A DNA stretch of 36,945 nucleotides from a virus. The translations under genes and the position numbers were made by a program. How positions within the stretch are numbered: the stretch's first letter is position 1; every line of letters starts with the position of its first letter. The notes below the pieces were generated by a model, which searched no databases, was not told the origin of the DNA, and saw only the letters and a program-made list of their open reading frames with translations. Of this stretch, positions 20,998 through 29,421 are shown one piece after another. The DNA is taken from positions 1 to 36,945 of the IMG/VR virus record IMGVR_UViG_3300049216_000627, one strand, 5' to 3'.

Positions 20998-22712
20998 TGG
21001 CGACCAAGAAGGCAGCGACGAATAAGAAGAAGGTGCGCGTGGCGGCGAGCCGCGCGCTGCCTCCTGAGGAGCGCTCGATACTGAAGCGCACGCGGAAGGC
21101 GGTAGCCGCTGGCGTGATCGCTGCTGCGGTCGCCGTCGGTGTAGCGAACGGTTCACCGGCACACCAGAGTCCAACGCACGCGGTGATGCCGCTGCGTGAC
21201 TACCAGCACCGCTGGGTGAATGACCACTCGCGCTTCAAGATCGCGGTCAAGTCAGCACGCATCGGCTTCAGCTTCGCCACGGCGCTGGAGGCCGTGCTCG
21301 ACTGCATCGAGCACCCCGGTTCCACCTGGACCGTGCTGTCGGCCTCGAAGGCGCAGTCGGTCGAGTTCATCAAGACGTGCAGCGACCTGTTGAAGCTGAT
21401 CCAGGGCACGGTCGAGCTGTACGAGGATGAGGACTTCTGGGATGAGCTGGGCAAGTATGAGGCGATCCAGCAGCGCGTCTCGCTGCCGAACGGCGCTCGC
21501 ATCATCGCCCTGGCTGCCAACGCGCGCACGGCCCGCGGTTACCCCGGCAACGCCATCCTGGATGAGTTCGCGCACCACGACGAGAGCTACGCCATCTGGG
21601 CGGCGATCACGCGGCAGGTCTCGCTCGGCCACAAGGTGCGCATCCTCTCCACGCCGAACGGCGAGCAGGGTAAGTTCTACGACATCTGCAAGGAGCTGGG
21701 CCTCACCGAAGGCGAGCCCGAGCACAACTTCCAGATGTACAAGGGCTACTCGATCCACTGGATCAATGTGGAGATGGCCGTCGCGCAAGGTTGCCCGATC
21801 AACATCGCGGAGATGCGGCAGCTCATCCAGGATGAAGACATCATCCAGCAGGAGTTCTACTGCGTCTTCCTGAAGTCGACAGGGGCGTGGTTGCCGATCG
21901 ATCTCATCCAGCGTTCCGAGAGCGCCCAGGCCTCGATGCAGTGGCCTTCCGGATACACAACGCCGCCTGCCGACGTGCTGTCCCGCGTGAAGGTAATCGA
22001 CGCGCACTCCGGGGCAGTCACCTACGAATGGTGGCCCAAGCCGTATCGCGCGTCGGGCAACCTCTACGGCGGTATCGATGTGGGCCGCGTTCGTGATCGT
22101 ACAACCATGTGGATCAAGGAGGACATCGGCAGTGGCGTCCTTCGAACCATCATGGTCATTGCGCTGAGCGGAGTTACCTTCCCGAAGCAGGCTGAGATGC
22201 TGGCTCCATTCGTTCGACTTACGTATCGCACAGCTCTCGATTCGACGGGCATGGGTATCGCCCTCTTCGATCTCCTCAACGTGCTGGCGCCTGGACGGGT
22301 GATGGCGGTGAACTTCGCCGGCAGCTCTCGCCTTCGCAACGAGAAGCGCGAGAGCGCGCGTGGCACCAGCGCGGTGGAGGACGGCGCGGTCAACATGAAG
22401 ACCGATCTGGCTATCAAGCTGAAGCGCTCCATGGAAAGCGACAAAGAGCAACTGCCTTACAACCTGGATATCCGGACGGAGCTCCAGGCCATCAAGCGCG
22501 TGCCCACAGCAACGGGCGTCACCTTCGATGCTCCGCGCGTCATGATCGAAACGGGTGTCGCCGGGGGGCCGAAGCAGAAGGGGTATCAGCACGCCGATCA
22601 CTTCTGGGGTTGCGCTCTGGCCACGTACGCCGCCCAGGGCGTAGCTATCTCCACCGACTTCACCATACGCGGCTCCGGCACCACCTACGCCACCTCCCGA
22701 GGCATCCTGTAA
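20997..22712 (+). CDS. Terminase large subunit (Mu gp28-like)
   Basis: The 571-residue protein packages phage DNA. The ATPase domain has the degenerate Walker A seen in this family (KSARIGFSF, 85-93), Walker B AILDE (186-190) and the coupling motif ILSTPNG (217-223). The nuclease domain has D361 (GGIDVGR), a second acidic D415 (ALDSTGMG) and a C-terminal QHADHFWG. Mu-like phages package headfuls starting near the phage end, taking host DNA along. An odd feature is a Lys-rich N-terminal extension of about 60 residues with a hydrophobic stretch (35-51). The ATG overlaps the gp27-like stop. Confidence 0.92.
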   Translation: MATKKAATNKKKVRVAASRALPPEERSILKRTRKAVAAGVIAAAVAVGVANGSPAHQSPTHAVMPLRDYQHRWVNDHSRFKIAVKSARIGFSFATALEAVLDCIEHPGSTWTVLSASKAQSVEFIKTCSDLLKLIQGTVELYEDEDFWDELGKYEAIQQRVSLPNGARIIALAANARTARGYPGNAILDEFAHHDESYAIWAAITRQVSLGHKVRILSTPNGEQGKFYDICKELGLTEGEPEHNFQMYKGYSIHWINVEMAVAQGCPINIAEMRQLIQDEDIIQQEFYCVFLKSTGAWLPIDLIQRSESAQASMQWPSGYTTPPADVLSRVKVIDAHSGAVTYEWWPKPYRASGNLYGGIDVGRVRDRTTMWIKEDIGSGVLRTIMVIALSGVTFPKQAEMLAPFVRLTYRTALDSTGMGIALFDLLNVLAPGRVMAVNFAGSSRLRNEKRESARGTSAVEDGAVNMKTDLAIKLKRSMESDKEQLPYNLDIRTELQAIKRVPTATGVTFDAPRVMIETGVAGGPKQKGYQHADHFWGCALATYAAQGVAISTDFTIRGSGTTYATSRGIL

Positions 22713-24205
22713 TGATCCAGACCGATACCGTCGAAACGCTTGCTCCGCCCGTCGGCGACAATACGCCGGCACCGCCCGAGAAGGGCCGCCTGGTCACGCC
22801 CGACATCCTGTTCCTGAACCAGGGCAGCACCTACCGCCTGGGCGCGGCGTTCTCCGGCACGGCCGACCCCACCACCGTTTGGCGCCAGATGAACGACGAT
22901 CTCCCGCTGGCGATGATGTACTACCGCGAGCTGGAGGAGAAGGACGACGACATCGGCAACGCGATCGCCGAGGTGAAACTCTCTGTGCTGAAGCGCGGCT
23001 GGCAGATCCAGCCCGGCGACGACTCGCAGCAGGCCGAGGACGCGGCCGTGTTCATGCGGCAGCAGCTCGACAAGCTGCCCGACTGGCGTAACTCGGTCGA
23101 CAACATGCTCGACGCGCCGTTTTACGGTCACACGATCGCGGAGCTGATCTTCGATACGTCGATGGGGCAGGCCGGACTCATCGACATCGTGGACTGCCCG
23201 CAGGAGCTGTTCTGCTTTGCGCCGTACGGCTATCCACAGATCGGCCAGATCAAGCTGAAGCAGTACATGGGAGCGTCGGACGGGGAGCTGGTGCCGGAGT
23301 CGAAGTTCATTACCTTCACCAGCCGTAGCCGGCACGGAAACCGCATGGGGCGGCCGCTGCTGCGGAGTATCTTCTGGGCGAGCTGGTTCAAGCGGAATGA
23401 CCTGCGCTTCTGGCTCCGCCTTGCGGAGCGCGGGCCAGGGACCGCCGTCGTCAAGCACGCGGACGGAGCCAACGACTCCGACCGCAAGAAAGCACTTCAG
23501 GCTGCAGAGGCACTCATCAACGACGTGGCGATCGCGGTGCCGGAGAGTTTCAACGTCATGACCGAGCTGCTGAAGAGCGCGCGATCGGCTGACCCGGCCA
23601 CCTACGAAAAGCTCTACGAGAAGCTAGACGAGAAGATCTATCGGCGCATCGTCGGTGGCACACTCACCAGCCATGGCAGCAGCGGAGGCCATGGCACTCA
23701 GGCGCTCGGAAACGTACATCAAGAGACGAAGGAAGAACGCTCCCTGGATCTCTGCCTGAAGGCGGCGACGGTCATCAATCGCAAGCTTTGCCAGCCGCTC
23801 ACACTCTGGAACTTTGGGCCAGACTGCCCGGTGCCGGTGTTCAGCTTCATCATCGCGGATGAGGCGGACAAGGGCGAAGATGTCACCACAATGGACACCC
23901 TGCAGGGATGCGGGCTCGATATTCCGAAGAAGTGGGCTTACAGCCACTTCGAGATCCCGGTACCGGAGGAGGGCGAGGAGGTTCTGCAGCGGCCGGCCGC
24001 TCCGCCGCCGAACATCATCACCCCAGCGGGCACGCCGGACAAGCCGCAGTTCTCCGACGCTCAGCAGCGCCAGGTCGACCTGGACCGCGACGAGCTGGAC
24101 CGTCTCTTCGGCGAGCTGCGCAAGGATGCGCTGCGGGCGACGGGTGAGCAGATCGGCGCGATCGCCACCAGCGTGGAGCACAGCCACCGCCTCGTGAGCA
24201 AGTGA
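22712..24205 (+). CDS. Portal protein (DUF935, Mu gp29-like)
   Basis: The 497-residue protein starts at ATG 22712 (TAATG overlap). It shows the DUF935 pattern: DPTTVWRQMNDDLPLAMMYY, then EIKLS-type region (AEVKLSVLKRGWQIQPGDDS), FYGHTIAELIF, FITFTSRSRHGNRMGRPLLR, GPGTAVV and ALGNVHQETKEER. The portal forms the dodecameric DNA channel at one capsid vertex, docks the terminase and later joins the tail. The C-terminal 70 residues are charged and helical. The order terminase-portal-minor head protein is that of Mu. Confidence 0.92.
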   Translation: MIQTDTVETLAPPVGDNTPAPPEKGRLVTPDILFLNQGSTYRLGAAFSGTADPTTVWRQMNDDLPLAMMYYRELEEKDDDIGNAIAEVKLSVLKRGWQIQPGDDSQQAEDAAVFMRQQLDKLPDWRNSVDNMLDAPFYGHTIAELIFDTSMGQAGLIDIVDCPQELFCFAPYGYPQIGQIKLKQYMGASDGELVPESKFITFTSRSRHGNRMGRPLLRSIFWASWFKRNDLRFWLRLAERGPGTAVVKHADGANDSDRKKALQAAEALINDVAIAVPESFNVMTELLKSARSADPATYEKLYEKLDEKIYRRIVGGTLTSHGSSGGHGTQALGNVHQETKEERSLDLCLKAATVINRKLCQPLTLWNFGPDCPVPVFSFIIADEADKGEDVTTMDTLQGCGLDIPKKWAYSHFEIPVPEEGEEVLQRPAAPPPNIITPAGTPDKPQFSDAQQRQVDLDRDELDRLFGELRKDALRATGEQIGAIATSVEHSHRLVSK

Positions 24206-25017
24206 GCCGGCTCATTCCCAATCCGCAGGTGAAGTCGCTGGGCGAGCAGCTGGCCCGCGCGCAGGCCGGGGCCAACATCCTCGGCCGGCTCGCCGTGCTG
24301 CGCAGCTCCGCGCGTAAGACCTCGGCACCGCTGCGGTTCAACGCGGGATCTCGCCTGGTCGCCTTCAGTGACCAGGCGCAGAACCAGAGCATCCAGATCT
24401 ACACGTCGTTCGACATGCCGCAGACCGGCGCGCTGGAGTATCTGCGCAACCTGACGCCGGTGACCCGGGACGTCTTCGACGGCCTGACGAAGCAGTACCA
24501 GAACGACAGCTTCACCGTCGCCGGCGTGAGCGATCAGCGCATCCTGCAGCGCATCCGCGACGAGCTGGGCCAGGTGGTGGCTGCGGGCGGCACGCCGGCG
24601 GACTTCCGCGCGGCCGTGGCGCATCTCCGCAGCGAGGGCGGCATCGAGGACCTCTCCGCGCTGGAGATCGACAACGTCTTCCAGAACATGACGCAGAAGG
24701 CGTACGCCTCCGGCCGTTATGAGCAGATGAACGACGACAGCGTGCTGGAGGCGCTGCCGTACTGGCAGTTCTGGACCGTGGGCGATGACCGCGTGCGGCC
24801 GGAGCACCGCATCCTGGATATGTTCTGCGCGCTGGCCATCGATCCGGTATGGCGTAAGATCTATCCACCATGCGGTTGGGGCTGCCGGTGCTCGGTAGTG
24901 CCGATCGGCGCGGACGAGGCACCGAAGGGCAGCGACGACGGCGGTCTGGAGCGGCTTCCGCTGCTGGCGTTCGAGAAGGTTCCGCCTGTGGGATTCAACA
25001 CAATCCTTGCTGTTTAG
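24202..25017 (+). CDS. Minor head protein, Mu gp30/SPP1 gp7-like
   Basis: The 271-residue protein contains the MuF/SPP1 gp7 signature in its C-terminal half: YWQFWTVGDDRVRPEHRILD, then YPPCGWGCRCSVVPI, with the helical region (QRILQRIRDELGQVVAAGGT, NMTQKAYASGRYEQMNDD) before it. Such proteins bind the portal and are taken into the head. GTG 24202 overlaps the portal stop (GTGA). It is at the short end for the family, and no fused toxin domain follows. Confidence 0.9.
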   Translation: MSRLIPNPQVKSLGEQLARAQAGANILGRLAVLRSSARKTSAPLRFNAGSRLVAFSDQAQNQSIQIYTSFDMPQTGALEYLRNLTPVTRDVFDGLTKQYQNDSFTVAGVSDQRILQRIRDELGQVVAAGGTPADFRAAVAHLRSEGGIEDLSALEIDNVFQNMTQKAYASGRYEQMNDDSVLEALPYWQFWTVGDDRVRPEHRILDMFCALAIDPVWRKIYPPCGWGCRCSVVPIGADEAPKGSDDGGLERLPLLAFEKVPPVGFNTILAV

Positions 25018-25056
25018 GCTGCTGAGACGGTCGCAGACGTAGCCCCCGCGTCAACA

Positions 25057-25131
25057 TGTGCGCCATCTGCTGCGACTGAGCCTGCTGCGGCCAGTGCGCC
25101 GCTGGGCGTTGGCTCGAAGCCCTAATCTCCA
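25057..25131 (+). promoter_or_regulatory. Late promoter candidate B (repeat copy before the protease gene)
   Basis: This is the second copy of the element at 16574-16648, with the 28-bp core at 25082-25109 and a -10-like TAATCT at 25123-25128. It fills the gap between the gp30-like gene and the protease gene, exactly where Mu has late promoter PI. A transcript would start near 25,135, next to the protease GTG at 25136, which lacks a ribosome site. Confidence 0.5.
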
Positions 25132-25135
25132 TTCT

Positions 25136-26224
25136 GTGAACAGTACCCCCACTCTGAACGGGCAGGAGCTTGAGCTCTTCCGCGTAGGTGACTATGGCTC
25201 CAAGGGCCGTTACACCGCAGCGGATATCGCGGGCGTCGTGCAGCGGTACTCCGCTGCCGGCGAGTCTCCGATCGCGATCGGTCACCCCAAGACGGATGCC
25301 GAGCCTGCGTTTGGCTGGCTGAAGGCCGTGCGCTTCGATGGCCAGGTCCTCCATGGAACGCCGGGCGACGTCCACTCGGTGCTCGATCAGGGCTGGCAGA
25401 ACAAGATGTACCGTAATCGGTCCATCGCCTTCGGCCGCGATCCCCAGGGACAGCTCTACATCCACCACGTCGCCTTCCTCGGCGCGGTGCCCCCGGTCGT
25501 GCAGGGTTTGCGCGATGCCAAGTTCAGTAACGACCCGTACGAAACCGTCGCATTCAGCGACTCAGGAGAAGACATGCCCAACGAAGCAGACGTGAAGAAG
25601 ACCGTGCTCGATACACTGCGCGAGTTCTTTAGCTCGAAGGAACAGCAGACGCAGACCGTCGACACCGAAGCCATCACCGCTTCGGTCACCAAGGCTGTGG
25701 AGGCCAAGTTCTCCGCAGACCTCGAAGCTGAACGCGCCGAGCGCAAGCGCGTCGAGGCTGAGTTCGCCACCCATCGCCAGCAGTTCGCCGATGGCGGAGC
25801 GAAGGCCCGCGTGGATCTTACCATCGCCGACTTGAAGACCTCCGGTGCGTGGGTGCCCGCCTACGACAAGGTTGGCGTGCCTGAGCTGTTCTCCGCGCTC
25901 GCCAAGCAGACCGAGACGATCACGTTCTCGGACGCCGCCGGCGTCGAGAAGAAGCTCGACCTGGTCACCGCCTTCTCGGACACGCTGAAGGCTGTCGGCA
26001 AGATCGTTCCGGCCGGGCAGCTCTTCTCGGCCACCGCGTCGGTCACGAAGACGGCCGCCCCCGATGCCAACGGCGCAGAGGTCGATCCAGCCTCGGTCAC
26101 CTTCTCGGAGATGGTGCAGAAGTTCTCCGACGACAACAAGGTGCCGTACACCGTGGCGTACGCGGAGCTGGTGAAGCAGGGCAAGCGCCCGCCTTCGGCA
26201 TCGACCGCAACCGGCGCAGTCTAA
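25136..26224 (+). CDS. Head maturation protease with scaffold domain (Mu gpI-like)
   Basis: The 362-residue protein has an N-terminal protease domain of the Mu I type (about 1-145): LELFRVGDYGSKGRYTAADI, IAIGHPKTDAEPAFGWLKAV, then YRNRSIAFGRDPQGQLYIHH and VAFLGAVPP. The C-terminal part is a Glu/Lys/Ala-rich helical scaffold (AEFATHRQQFADGGAKARVD). The protease would process scaffold and head proteins during procapsid maturation. GTG 25136 is the best start; a longer reading to 25058 runs through the repeated promoter-like element. A ribosome site is not evident. Confidence 0.82.
   Translation: MNSTPTLNGQELELFRVGDYGSKGRYTAADIAGVVQRYSAAGESPIAIGHPKTDAEPAFGWLKAVRFDGQVLHGTPGDVHSVLDQGWQNKMYRNRSIAFGRDPQGQLYIHHVAFLGAVPPVVQGLRDAKFSNDPYETVAFSDSGEDMPNEADVKKTVLDTLREFFSSKEQQTQTVDTEAITASVTKAVEAKFSADLEAERAERKRVEAEFATHRQQFADGGAKARVDLTIADLKTSGAWVPAYDKVGVPELFSALAKQTETITFSDAAGVEKKLDLVTAFSDTLKAVGKIVPAGQLFSATASVTKTAAPDANGAEVDPASVTFSEMVQKFSDDNKVPYTVAYAELVKQGKRPPSASTATGAV
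25574..26224 (+). CDS. Internal in-frame scaffold protein (Mu gpZ-like)
   Basis: ATG 25574 (MPNEADVKKTVLDTLREFF) lies inside the protease frame with AGGAG 5 bases upstream, a stronger site than the one for the full-length protein. It would give a 216-residue scaffold without protease, as in Mu I/Z and lambda C/Nu3. The product is helical, charged and Lys/Glu-rich, suited to filling and then leaving the procapsid. Confidence 0.72.
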   Translation: MPNEADVKKTVLDTLREFFSSKEQQTQTVDTEAITASVTKAVEAKFSADLEAERAERKRVEAEFATHRQQFADGGAKARVDLTIADLKTSGAWVPAYDKVGVPELFSALAKQTETITFSDAAGVEKKLDLVTAFSDTLKAVGKIVPAGQLFSATASVTKTAAPDANGAEVDPASVTFSEMVQKFSDDNKVPYTVAYAELVKQGKRPPSASTATGAV

Positions 26225-26267
26225 CAAGATCCACCGAAGCCGCTTTCACAGGGCTATGACGCAGCAA

Positions 26268-26291
26268 GGGCGGCCCACCGTTGGGCCGCCT
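26268..26291 (+). other. GC-rich hairpin before the decoration protein gene
   Basis: GGCGGCCCA (26269-26277) pairs perfectly with TGGGCCGCC (26282-26290) across a 4-base loop. No T tract follows, so it does not look like a terminator. Confidence 0.7.
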
Positions 26292-26322
26292 GCACCACAA
26301 ATTCAAGCGACGAGGTTTCACC

Positions 26323-26718
26323 ATGGCACGCACCGTAGGCCCGGCAGGGCCGATCAACGAGAAGACTTACGCGGCCCAGAGCCAGATCACGCGCGGCTAC
26401 TTCGTCGCGAAGGGCACGGCGGACGGCACCTGCACCGCGATCACCGCCGCAGGCCAGCAGTCCATCGGCCTGGCGACGATGGAAGGCCCGGTCGACGCGG
26501 CCGGCTATGCGATCCCGGTCACGCGCATCGGCGACGGCGTCGCTATCGCCGGCGCTGCGATCCCCTTCGGTACCTACGTCAAGGTCGACGCTGTGGGTCG
26601 TCCGGTTCCGGTGGTCGGCACGGTAGGCGGCGGCGAGCAGATCGTCGGCCGCGCGGAGTCCACCGCGTCCGCCCTCGGCGACGAAGTTGTGATCTTCGTT
26701 CTCCCCAGCGTCCTGTAG
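26323..26718 (+). CDS. Head decoration-like protein (DUF2190 type)
   Basis: The 131-residue protein is Gly/Ala/Val-rich and beta-type: AQSQITRGYFVAKGTADGTC, QQSIGLATMEGPVDAAGYAI, GVAIAGAAIPFGTYVKVDAV, GRPVPVVGTVG. The 'G.A.....G..V.V...G......GAAI..G..V..D..G' pattern is that of DUF2190-type decoration or capsid-stabilising proteins encoded directly before the capsid gene. GAGG lies 7 bases before the ATG. It has its own hairpin before and another after, consistent with high, separately tuned expression. Confidence 0.75.
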   Translation: MARTVGPAGPINEKTYAAQSQITRGYFVAKGTADGTCTAITAAGQQSIGLATMEGPVDAAGYAIPVTRIGDGVAIAGAAIPFGTYVKVDAVGRPVPVVGTVGGGEQIVGRAESTASALGDEVVIFVLPSVL

Positions 26719-26790
26719 CGAGCTATCCCCGCGCAATGCCGGTCGCGATCGCGGCGGCCGGCTGATGCGATACAGCGAAGGGCCGTGAGA

Positions 26791-26825
26791 CTCGGCCCAC
26801 ACCTTCACCCTCGGTGTGAGCCGAG
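26791..26825 (+). other. Long hairpin before the major capsid gene
   Basis: The 13 bases at 26791-26803 pair with 26813-26825 at 12 of 13 positions across a 9-base loop. There is no T tract. The capsid ribosome site (AAGGAG) follows 14 bases later. Confidence 0.7.
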
Positions 26826-26854
26826 GTAACCCAAAGCTCAAGGAGCTCCGCACC

Positions 26855-27859
26855 ATGCGCGTATCGACCGCAAATCTGATGGGCCAGTTGGACATGGCCC
26901 TCTCCAACTACGCGAAGGGGTATCGCAACGCGGACCACATCACGGATCTGTTGTTCCCCCGGCTGGAAGTCGTTCGCCAGCGCGACGTGTACTGGATCTA
27001 CGGCAAGGAGAATCTGCAGCTCACCGAGCAGACGCTTCGCGCCACCGGTACCGGAGCGCAGGAGACCCGCTTCTCACTCTCCACCGGCGCGTACTTCGCC
27101 GCCAGCCACGCCCTCAAGTCGGTCGTTCCCGACGAAGATCGGATGGCCTACACGGTCGGCGACCTGAACATGGACTCGGTTCAGTTGAACCAGGACAAGA
27201 TCCTGCTCGACCGCGAGTACCGCGCCATGCAGCTGGCCACGAACCCGGCGAACTACGTCAGCAGCAACACCGTCGCGCTCTCCGGCACGGCGCAGCTGGA
27301 CAACGCCGCCAGCGACCCGCTCCTGCTCGCCGCGACTGCCCGCAAGACCATTGCGCAGAATGGCGCGGTGAAGATGAACACGCTGGTCCTCGGCTTCGAT
27401 GTCGCCGAAGTCCTCCGCCGCCATCCCGCCCTGCTGCAGCGCTTCCAGTTTGTGACGATCACCGGCTCGCTCAGCGATGAGCAGCTCGCGACCGTCTTCA
27501 ATGTGGACAAGGTTGTGGTCGGCGGTGCCGTCACCAACAGCCCCACCACCGGCCTCAACACCTTCGTGTGGTCGAACTTCATGCTGTTCGTCTACGTGAC
27601 GCCCACGGTCGGCAAGGCCGGCCTGCTGAGCCCCGTCGGCGCGGAGGGCTCTGTCGGCCCGAAGCAGCTGAGCTACGGCAAGAGCTTCACCTGGATCGGC
27701 GGCCCGGAGACGGTCGGCGGCTACGGCGTCACCATCGCCCGCCACCCCGACGCCAGCGCCAAGTCCGACGTGGTCTCGGTGGACTGGTACTCGGATGAGC
27801 AGATCACCGCCTCCGACGTCGGCTACCTGGTCACCAACGCCCTCGCCGCCAACAACTAG
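26855..27859 (+). CDS. Major capsid protein (B3/D3112-type)
   Basis: The 334-residue protein follows the decoration protein and is the best capsid candidate by size, position and composition. It contains DMALSNYAKGYRNADHITDL, LFPRLEVVRQRDVYWIYGKE and NTLVLGFDVAEVLRRHP; ends with TWIGGPETVGGYGVTIARHP and DVGYLVTNALAANN. The N-terminal part (YRN.DHI.D.LFP...V.....Y....KE) is typical of capsid proteins of many siphophages. AGGAG lies 9 bases before ATG 26855. It should form the icosahedral shell with the scaffold and protease upstream. Confidence 0.85.
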   Translation: MRVSTANLMGQLDMALSNYAKGYRNADHITDLLFPRLEVVRQRDVYWIYGKENLQLTEQTLRATGTGAQETRFSLSTGAYFAASHALKSVVPDEDRMAYTVGDLNMDSVQLNQDKILLDREYRAMQLATNPANYVSSNTVALSGTAQLDNAASDPLLLAATARKTIAQNGAVKMNTLVLGFDVAEVLRRHPALLQRFQFVTITGSLSDEQLATVFNVDKVVVGGAVTNSPTTGLNTFVWSNFMLFVYVTPTVGKAGLLSPVGAEGSVGPKQLSYGKSFTWIGGPETVGGYGVTIARHPDASAKSDVVSVDWYSDEQITASDVGYLVTNALAANN

Positions 27860-27876
27860 CAACCTGCATCGTTGAG

Positions 27877-27896
27877 GGGCGGCCGCAAGGCCGCCC
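27877..27896 (+). other. GC hairpin with GCAA tetraloop after the capsid gene
   Basis: GGGCGGCC (27877-27884) pairs with GGCCGCCC (27889-27896) around a GCAA tetraloop of the stable GNRA type. No T tract follows; it could protect the 3' end of a processed capsid mRNA or act as a leaky terminator. Confidence 0.7.
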
Positions 27897-27934
27897 ACTC
27901 GATCTACCAACCTGCCCCGACCCCGGAGATCCCC

Positions 27935-28171
27935 ATGGCCACCAAGAAAGCAGCAAAGAAGCCCACCGCCGACGTCGCCACTGGCGAAGCAACCACGTAC
28001 AAGGTGCTGCGCCCCGTCAAGCATGACGGCGACGACTACCTGCCGGGCGACTCGATCGACCTCACCCCCGACCACGCCGGCCACCTGCTCGCGACCAAGG
28101 CCATCGAAGTCGACGCCGTCGCTGCTGCCGTCGCCGCCGCGCTTGCACCCGCTGTTGAACCCGCCGCCTAG
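27935..28171 (+). CDS. Small head-region protein (Mu gp35-position)
   Basis: The 78-residue protein has a Lys/Ala-rich N-terminus and a core YKVLRPVKHDGDDYLPGDSI, then DLTPDHAGHLLATKAIE. This 'VL.PV.HDG..Y.PGD.I.L....A..LL..KAIE' motif is common in short phage proteins located between capsid and head-tail connector genes. Its Ala-rich tail is probably flexible. GGAG precedes the ATG. Function unknown, probably structural or assembly. Confidence 0.7.
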   Translation: MATKKAAKKPTADVATGEATTYKVLRPVKHDGDDYLPGDSIDLTPDHAGHLLATKAIEVDAVAAAVAAALAPAVEPAA

Positions 28172-28176
28172 ACCCG

Positions 28177-28674
28177 ATGGCCTACGCGACCCAAGCCGAC
28201 CTGGTACCAGCCCGACTGTCGCTCGGTGACCTCATCGAGCTCACCAGCGACGCGGGCAACCTCAATATTGCGGCGTTGCAGGCTGCGTTCGTCGATCCTT
28301 CGACGACGACAGACCCAAACATCCTCGCGATCTTGACGGTGGTACAGGCCGCCCTGGACAAGGCTTCGGCCACGGTGGACGCCTACTGCGGGCAACGGTA
28401 CCAGACGCCGCTGCAGCTAAGCGTCCTGGTCGTGGAGATCACGGTCGACCTGGCACTCTTCGAGCTGGCCAAGCGCCGGCGCGATACGCGGCCGAACGAG
28501 ACCTGGACCGAGGCGAAGGACATGGCGATGAAGCTGCTGGCCGATGTCTCGAACGGCAGGGCCTCCCTCGATCAGCCGGTCAACGCGACCGCTCCGCAGA
28601 CCAGCTCCGCCGATGTCACCGTCACCCACGAACGTCAGCGCTTCGACGATCGCAACCTTCGCGGCTTCTGCTAA
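28177..28674 (+). CDS. DUF1320 (Mu gp36-like) head-tail connector protein
   Basis: The 165-residue protein matches the DUF1320 pattern: MAYATQADLVPARLSLGDLI, then LDKASATVDAYCGQRYQTPL, then DLALFELAKRRR. 'Y.....DL....' at the start, 'A...ID.YL..RY..PL' in the middle and 'DIA.Y.L..RR' later characterise this family of head-completion/connector proteins. It starts 5 bases after the previous stop and lies in the Mu gene order. Confidence 0.85.
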   Translation: MAYATQADLVPARLSLGDLIELTSDAGNLNIAALQAAFVDPSTTTDPNILAILTVVQAALDKASATVDAYCGQRYQTPLQLSVLVVEITVDLALFELAKRRRDTRPNETWTEAKDMAMKLLADVSNGRASLDQPVNATAPQTSSADVTVTHERQRFDDRNLRGFC

Positions 28675-28698
28675 GCCCGAGAAAGAACGCCCGACCTG

Positions 28699-29421
28699 AT
28701 GCCCGACGAGATCGTCAAAGTCGAAGATGGAGCTGTGAAGCTGGCCCTCGGCCGCTTCGCGCTTACGCTTCGCCAGCGGGCGTCGTTGTTGAAGGAGATC
28801 GCCGCCGCGCAGCTCATTAGCGTGCGGCGCACCTTCCGCGAGCAGGGCTCGCCGGCGGGCAGCTGGGCACCGCTGGCGGCCAGCACGCTACGCAACAAGA
28901 AGTCCAAGGCCTCCGCCGGCCGCATGATCCTCATCCTCTCGGGAGCGCTGCTGAACTCCATCCAGTCGTTCGCCACAGCGACGGGGATCGTGATCGGCAC
29001 CAACCTGAAGTATGCGCGGGTGCAGCAGGAGGGCTCGAAGGACTTCTCCGGAGCTGCGATCGGGCCGCAGGCGAAGATCGCCGGCCGCAGCGTTACCGTG
29101 GGGATGTTCGAGCGGATCAGGCTGCGCGAGATCCACTACACCACCCGCGAGGTGACCGGCCGCGACGGCAAGACGCACCGCGTGCCGACCCCGTTGCGCT
29201 CCGGCTCCGGCCGCGTCGAGAAGGGCCAGAGCCGCAAGTACCAGGGGCCGCGCCAGCAGACCACCGAGCAGGTGGGCGAGCATGAGCGCCACCAGAACAT
29301 CCGCCCGCGCCCGTACCTGGTCATCCGTCCCGAAGATCCAGCGCGGATCAGGTCGCAGGTGATCGCCTTCACGGTGCGCGCGGCCGTGCAGGCCGGGCTG
29401 CAGGCAGGAGGTGCGGCATGA
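28699..29421 (+). CDS. Virion morphogenesis protein, Mu gpG-like (tail completion)
   Basis: The 240-residue protein contains QLISVRRTFREQGSPAGSWA, PLAASTLRNKK, ILILSGALLNSIQSFATATG, IVIGTNLKYARVQQEGS and a C-terminal RPYLVIRPEDPARI. 'F..EG.P.G.W.PL...T......K.LI.SG.L..S......VG....YA..HQ.G......PRP.L......' is the gpG/phage_tail_S pattern. These proteins act at the head-tail joint. It is longer than the usual 150 because of an insertion of about 70 residues (about 125-205) rich in Arg/Gln. No strong ribosome site. Confidence 0.82.
   Translation: MPDEIVKVEDGAVKLALGRFALTLRQRASLLKEIAAAQLISVRRTFREQGSPAGSWAPLAASTLRNKKSKASAGRMILILSGALLNSIQSFATATGIVIGTNLKYARVQQEGSKDFSGAAIGPQAKIAGRSVTVGMFERIRLREIHYTTREVTGRDGKTHRVPTPLRSGSGRVEKGQSRKYQGPRQQTTEQVGEHERHQNIRPRPYLVIRPEDPARIRSQVIAFTVRAAVQAGLQAGGAA

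Noticed and set aside
25056-25138. Cys-rich frame with TGA at codon 8 that could be read as a selenoprotein
   Set aside because: No SECIS-like structure or ribosome site; the partner copy has TGG-rich codons there, and the conserved part is DNA placed at promoter positions.
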